This document shows positions 60,690 through 64,000 of a stretch of 64,000 bases of DNA, one piece after another (positions within the stretch are counted from its first letter, which is position 1; each line of letters opens with the position of its first letter). Made by a program: the position numbers and the translations under genes. The notes beneath the pieces are model-generated. The model ran no database searches and was not told the DNA's origin. It saw only the letters and a program-made list of their open reading frames with translations. The DNA lies in assembly GCF_025165815.1 (NCBI RefSeq), contig NZ_JAFFZE010000009.1, positions 310,001-374,000 of the forward strand, in the 5' to 3' direction. The stretch is from Actinophytocola gossypii. Lineage in GTDB: Bacteria; Actinomycetota; Actinomycetes; Mycobacteriales; Pseudonocardiaceae.

Positions 60690-60702
60690 ATGGACGGAAA
60701 CC

Positions 60703-61326
60703 ATGAGTGACGACGCCGGCCGGCGCCGGTACGACTCGCTGCGCCGGACGACCCAGGCGCACGAGACCCGCGCCGAGATCGCCCGCGCCGCCCGGCGGCT
60801 GTTCGTGGCCAAGGGGTGGGGCGCGACCACCGTGCGGGACGTGGCGCGCGAGGCGGGCGTGTCGGTGCCGACGGTCTACGCGGCGTACCGGAACAAGGCG
60901 GGTCTGGCGGGAGCGCTGGCCGAGTCCGCCGATCTGGACGCCGACCTGCCCAGGCTGCTCGCCGACCTGGAGACCGCTCCGGACCCGCCCGCCCAACTGG
61001 CCGCGATGGCCGGCTACGACCGCCGCCTGTTCGAGCGGGCGGCCGACGTGCTCGCCCTGGTCCGCGACGCGGCCCGCACCGAGCCGGCCCTGGCCGCGGC
61101 GTACCGCGACGGTCGAGCCGGCGGCGACCGGACCCGGGTCGAGGTCTTCACGTCCTGGCCGCCGGGTGTGCTCCGGCCGGGCGTGGACGTGCCGACGGCG
61201 GTCGACATCTACGCGGCCCTGTGCAACGTGGACGTGTACACGGTCCTCGTCGAGGAACGGGCCTGGTCACCGGCGAGGGTGGAACGGTGGTGGGCCGAGG
61301 CCCTGGCCAGGGAACTTCTCGCCTAG
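60703..61326 (+). CDS. TetR family transcriptional regulator
   Basis: The 207-residue product has an N-terminal TetR helix-turn-helix (TRAEIARAARRLFVAKGWGATTVRDVAREAGVSVPTVYAAYRNKAGL, about residues 22-68) and a C-terminal ligand domain. It is divergent from the DUF4386-like membrane protein, which it probably represses through the TATATTCAATATA palindrome. The ligand is unknown. Thirty base pairs downstream a second TetR gene begins in the same direction. Confidence 0.92.
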   Translation: MSDDAGRRRYDSLRRTTQAHETRAEIARAARRLFVAKGWGATTVRDVAREAGVSVPTVYAAYRNKAGLAGALAESADLDADLPRLLADLETAPDPPAQLAAMAGYDRRLFERAADVLALVRDAARTEPALAAAYRDGRAGGDRTRVEVFTSWPPGVLRPGVDVPTAVDIYAALCNVDVYTVLVEERAWSPARVERWWAEALARELLA

Positions 61327-61341
61327 CGTTATCGAGCTCCT

Positions 61342-61356
61342 GTTACCGTTGCTAAC
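61342..61356. promoter_or_regulatory. Candidate autoregulatory operator GTTACCGTTGCTAAC
   Basis: A 15-bp imperfect palindrome with GTTA/TAAC arms ends directly at the GTG start of the second TetR gene. Similar GTTA-type dyads are common TetR operators. No ribosome site is present, so the gene may be leaderless and self-repressed. Confidence 0.6.
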
Positions 61357-62040
61357 GTGACGAACAACCGCGAGCGCATCATCGAGGCGGCGATCGCCCT
61401 CCTCGGCGAGGGCGGCCGCGACGCGGTGTCGACCCGCGCGGTGAGCGCCGCCGCCGGCGTGCAGGCTCCCGCGATCTACCGCATCTTCGGCGACAAGCAG
61501 GGCCTGCTCGACGCCGTGGCGACCCACGGTTTCGAGGCGTACCTGCGGTCCAAGACCGCGCAACCCCCCACCGACGACCCGGTGGCCGACCTCCGCCGCG
61601 GCTGGGACCTGCACGTCGAGTTCGGCCTCACCAACCCGGCCCTCTACACCCTGACCTACGGCGACCAGCGGCCCGGCGTAGAGCCGCCCGCCGCCCGCCA
61701 GGCGTCCGCGATCCTGGCCGGGTTGATCCACCGCATCGCCGCCGCCGGCCGCCTGCGTGTCCCCGAAGAGCAGGCCGCGCACCTGGCCCACGCCGGCGGC
61801 CGCGGCGTCACCCTGACCCTGATCTCCCTCCCCGAGGACCAACGCGACCCGACCCTGTCCACGATCGCCCGCGAGGCCGTCATCGCCAGGATCACCACCG
61901 ACCCGACCCCGGAGTCCGACCACGGCCCGGCCCCGGCCGCCGTCGCCCTACGCGCCGTCCTCCCCGACACCGACGCCCTCACCACCCGCGAACGCGACCT
62001 GATGTCGGAGTGGCTGGACCGCATCGCCGCCGCCGGCTGA
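61357..62040 (+). CDS. TetR family transcriptional regulator
   Basis: The 227-residue product begins with a TetR helix-turn-helix (RERIIEAAIALLGEGGRDAVSTRAVSAAAGVQAPAIYRIFGDKQGLL, residues 5-51) and has a helical C-terminal domain with a bound-ligand pocket of the TetR_C kind. It is not closely similar to the preceding TetR protein. No obvious target gene is adjacent: it converges with the rloB gene (16 bp between stops), so it may regulate itself or a distant gene. Confidence 0.9.
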   Translation: MTNNRERIIEAAIALLGEGGRDAVSTRAVSAAAGVQAPAIYRIFGDKQGLLDAVATHGFEAYLRSKTAQPPTDDPVADLRRGWDLHVEFGLTNPALYTLTYGDQRPGVEPPAARQASAILAGLIHRIAAAGRLRVPEEQAAHLAHAGGRGVTLTLISLPEDQRDPTLSTIAREAVIARITTDPTPESDHGPAPAAVALRAVLPDTDALTTRERDLMSEWLDRIAAAG

Positions 62041-62056
62041 CCGGCGCTGGTCGGGG

Positions 62057-62665
62057 TTACGGCTCGATCGCGGCGAGGAGTTCGTGCATCGACGACGCGG
62101 GGTTGTCCTGGGGAAAGGCGGTTCCGTTCCGCTCGTGGCGGCGGGCCAGCCGGGCGGCGCGCTCCTTCGCGGTGTCACGCAGGCACACGTACCTGTCGCC
62201 GTCGATCCGCTTGCCGGAACGTCCGTCGAGCTTTCGGCTCAACCGTTCGGCCGCGGCTGTGTCGAGAAAGGCGGTCTGGTCCTCGAGATGCAGGATGAGC
62301 CACAACTCGAAGCACGGATTCGAGATGGCGAGCCGGATACCGTGCTCCTGCGCCAGGCGGATCGCCCGCATCAGGTTCGGGTGCTGTTTGGGCCATTCCA
62401 CGTCGAAAACACACCAGCACTCGTCGACCTCGTCATCATTGCTGCGGTCGATCGCGCACCGCACCAGTGTCAGCGGCACTCCCTGCTCCGGCGCGATCTC
62501 GACATTGATCGAGGTGTTGTCGCGGACACTCGGCAACCGCTTCAAGGCCCTGAGATAGTCGGGTTCGGATGCCTCGCCTTCGCAGAACACCACCACGGTC
62601 TTGCGTTCCGGCCTGGTCGCGGTCCTCCGGCGGAGGTCCTTCGCGCGCGTCCTTCTTGCTCCCAT
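62057..62665 (-). CDS. rloB: RloB-family protein, TOPRIM-like (AbiLii-type) putative nuclease
   Basis: The 202-residue product matches the RloB family: basic N-terminus, VVVFCEGEASEPDYLRAL (Glu29-Gly-Glu31, TOPRIM first motif), a central CVFDVEW (Asp88-x-Glu90, second acidic motif), then SNPCFELWLILHLEDQ and a C-terminal Lys/Arg-rich helix. RloB and the lactococcal AbiLii are partners of AAA ATPases in abortive-infection-type defence. The ATG lies 4 bp from the ATPase stop, so the pair is one operon with the ATPase first. Confidence 0.9.
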   Translation of the reverse strand: MGARRTRAKDLRRRTATRPERKTVVVFCEGEASEPDYLRALKRLPSVRDNTSINVEIAPEQGVPLTLVRCAIDRSNDDEVDECWCVFDVEWPKQHPNLMRAIRLAQEHGIRLAISNPCFELWLILHLEDQTAFLDTAAAERLSRKLDGRSGKRIDGDRYVCLRDTAKERAARLARRHERNGTAFPQDNPASSMHELLAAIEP

Positions 62666-62669
62666 CGAG

Positions 62670-63965
62670 TCAGCCGATCAGGCCGAGCGCGCGCAGCATT
62701 TCCGTCCGGTCGACGTCCGGCAACGCGCCGAACCGCCCGTGCAGGTATGCCTTCTCCAGATTCTGCGACTTCCGCACCCGTTCTCCGGCGAACTCGGCGA
62801 GGGCGCCGAGGCGGGTCGATCCGTCGTCCAGTTTCTCCGTCAGCCAGACCTCGTCACGGTTGAGTTGGCCGAGCAGGCTGGTGTCGTGCGAGGTGAAGAT
62901 CAGCTGGGCGCCCTCCGGGTTGGTCACGGGATCCTGGAACAGGCGGATCAGTTGCGCGGACAAGGTGGGGTGCAGGCTGGCGTCCAGTTCGTCGAACAGC
63001 ACGCGGGAGCCGTTCTTGAGCGCGGTCAGCACCGGCGCGATCAGCGCGAACCAGGTACGCGTTCCCTCCGATTCGGCTGAGAAGTCGAGTGGTAGCCGTT
63101 CGTGGCCGCTTCGATGCACGAGGCGTACCCTGCGTCGCATACGCGGCGGGGGAGAGTCCCTCTCGACGCCCTGGAGATCGATGGGTTCGTCGTCGATCAG
63201 CACGTCGTCGATGCCGAGGTCGGCTATACGAAGCAGGGCCAAGGCCCTCGTGCGATCCTCCTGCGTCGGTGACAGCAGATCCCCGAACCCGGGCAGCGGT
63301 GTTTGGCCATCGTCCACGGGATCCTCGAACCAATGACGAGTCTGCGCGAACCGGGGTCGACGCCTCCGCCAGTGACTACTTGTCACCGGCGCCCCCAACA
63401 CCTGTGTGTTCAGCAGGTCGCGGGTGAAGCCGGAGACGTGTGGCTCGTTGAACCGGCGGGCCGCGGACAAGGCGAGCGTCGTGCTGGTCAGGAGCTCTCG
63501 GGCGCCTGACAGCTGTCCGAGTCCGCGCTGCAGCGTGAGCTCGTTCCCCTCGCGTTCGAAGATCCGCCGTCGCTTCCTTTCCGGATAATGGAACAGGCCC
63601 TCGTAGTGAACCCTGTCCCGGTTCAGTTCGAGGACGTACTCGAAGCGCACGCCTCCGACGACGGACTCGATGGTGAACTCGGCCGGACGGTCCGGGTCGT
63701 CGGTGAACGCGAACGGTTCGAGCGGTATCCCGTCCTCCCAGAACCGAAGTGAGTCGAGCACGGCGAACTGGAGCCAGCCCAGTGCGGCGATGATGTTGGA
63801 CTTGCCGGAGGCGTTCGGCCCGTAGATGGCCGAGACCGTGAGCAGGCTCGCGTTCAGGTTGGGTGCGGGGCGCGCCTCCGCGCGGTCGCGGTCGACGGCG
63901 ACCATCGACAACTCGACGGGGTGAAGTATCGAACGGAAGTTCGATACTTCGAACCGGATCAGCAC
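62670..63965 (-). CDS. rloA: RloA/AbiLi-type AAA ATPase (AAA_15, OLD-like) of a defence pair
   Basis: The 431-residue product has the SMC/ABC-like ATPase layout: MLIRFEVSNFRSI start, Walker A GPNASGKSN (49-57), a coiled or insertion domain, signature-like FSAESEGTRTWFAL, Walker B RVLFDELDASLHP and switch FTSHDTSLL. This is the AAA_15 family seen in AbiLi, RloA and the AriA component of PARIS. In such systems the ATPase senses infection and releases or activates the nuclease partner. GTG start at 63965 with GAGAGGAC upstream. A perfect hairpin covers codons 6-15. Confidence 0.9.
   Translation of the reverse strand: MLIRFEVSNFRSILHPVELSMVAVDRDRAEARPAPNLNASLLTVSAIYGPNASGKSNIIAALGWLQFAVLDSLRFWEDGIPLEPFAFTDDPDRPAEFTIESVVGGVRFEYVLELNRDRVHYEGLFHYPERKRRRIFEREGNELTLQRGLGQLSGARELLTSTTLALSAARRFNEPHVSGFTRDLLNTQVLGAPVTSSHWRRRRPRFAQTRHWFEDPVDDGQTPLPGFGDLLSPTQEDRTRALALLRIADLGIDDVLIDDEPIDLQGVERDSPPPRMRRRVRLVHRSGHERLPLDFSAESEGTRTWFALIAPVLTALKNGSRVLFDELDASLHPTLSAQLIRLFQDPVTNPEGAQLIFTSHDTSLLGQLNRDEVWLTEKLDDGSTRLGALAEFAGERVRKSQNLEKAYLHGRFGALPDVDRTEMLRALGLIG
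63923..63950. promoter_or_regulatory. Perfect 12-bp hairpin inside the rloA coding start
   Basis: GAAGTATCGAAC and GTTCGATACTTC pair perfectly around a four-base loop. On the mRNA it begins 15 bases after the start codon and would fold within the first codons. It may dampen translation, or be a DNA-binding dyad for autoregulation. It is less GC-rich than the surroundings. Confidence 0.7.
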
Positions 63966-64000
63966 CGCAGGTCCTCTCTCGGCGTCCAGGGAGCGCGTAC

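Overview
The window is very GC-rich, with strong third-position G/C, frequent GTG starts, ATGA/GTGA stop-start overlaps and several apparently leaderless genes. It carries actinobacterial families: a Wbl protein of the WhiB type, an ECF42 sigma factor with DGPF partners, a Pkn-type kinase, DUF5709, amphi-Trp and RloB-type proteins. This indicates a filamentous actinomycete chromosome, most likely a member of the Pseudonocardiales; the genus is not resolvable from the sequence. No rRNA, tRNA, CRISPR array, insertion sequence or phage gene was recognised.

Layout. 0-6.8 kb: a truncated LysR gene, a secreted isoaspartyl peptidase, an anomalous poly-G/poly-C tract, a lipoprotein, a site-2 protease, RecQ and a winged-helix protein. 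6.9-9.0 kb: two DGPF/YCII proteins and an ECF42 sigma factor behind a matching promoter motif. 9.0-13.5 kb: a rhamnose unit (LacI regulator, fused aldolase/dehydrogenase, kinase) whose promoter -35 box contains the lacI stop codon. 13.5-19.9 kb: a GH16 glucanase, an aldo/keto reductase and a beta-hydroxyacid dehydrogenase divergent from a GntR regulator, an ABM protein, a zinc alcohol dehydrogenase, a 3Fe-4S ferredoxin and a divergent PRPP synthetase. 19.9-24.7 kb: small membrane and acidic proteins, a PlsC acyltransferase and two P450s, the second lacking the normal ExxR arginine. 24.7-34 kb: a TetR/MFS efflux pair, a Usp, a GH3-like protein, a decayed MMPL transporter, a MarR/EamA pair, and a CDP-alcohol phosphotransferase fused to an LtaS-like phosphatase domain beside a methyltransferase.

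34-41.5 kb: a secreted EEP hydrolase, two paralogous small proteins, a STAS protein, and a histidine kinase/response regulator with an ABC exporter, ended by a strong bidirectional terminator shared with a whiB-like gene. 41.5-51.8 kb: a divergent peptide-type ABC uptake locus with an M19 dipeptidase, an M24-fold protein that has lost most metal ligands, an alpha/beta hydrolase and a double-domain AsnC regulator; it looks like one catabolic system for a peptide-like or amidine-like solute. 51.8-59.7 kb: another EEP protein, a broken vapC-like gene, and a five-gene signalling operon (two membrane coiled-coil proteins, a kinase-STAND-WD40 protein, a small membrane protein, an FHA protein). 59.7-64 kb: an amphi-Trp protein, two TetR units with clear operators, and an RloA/RloB (AbiL-like) ATPase/TOPRIM pair that is probably a phage-defence module, with a perfect hairpin just inside the ATPase gene.

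Start codons were chosen from Shine-Dalgarno motifs, stop-start overlaps or leaderless promoter geometry as stated for each gene. All functions are family-level inferences from translated sequence; no database search was run.
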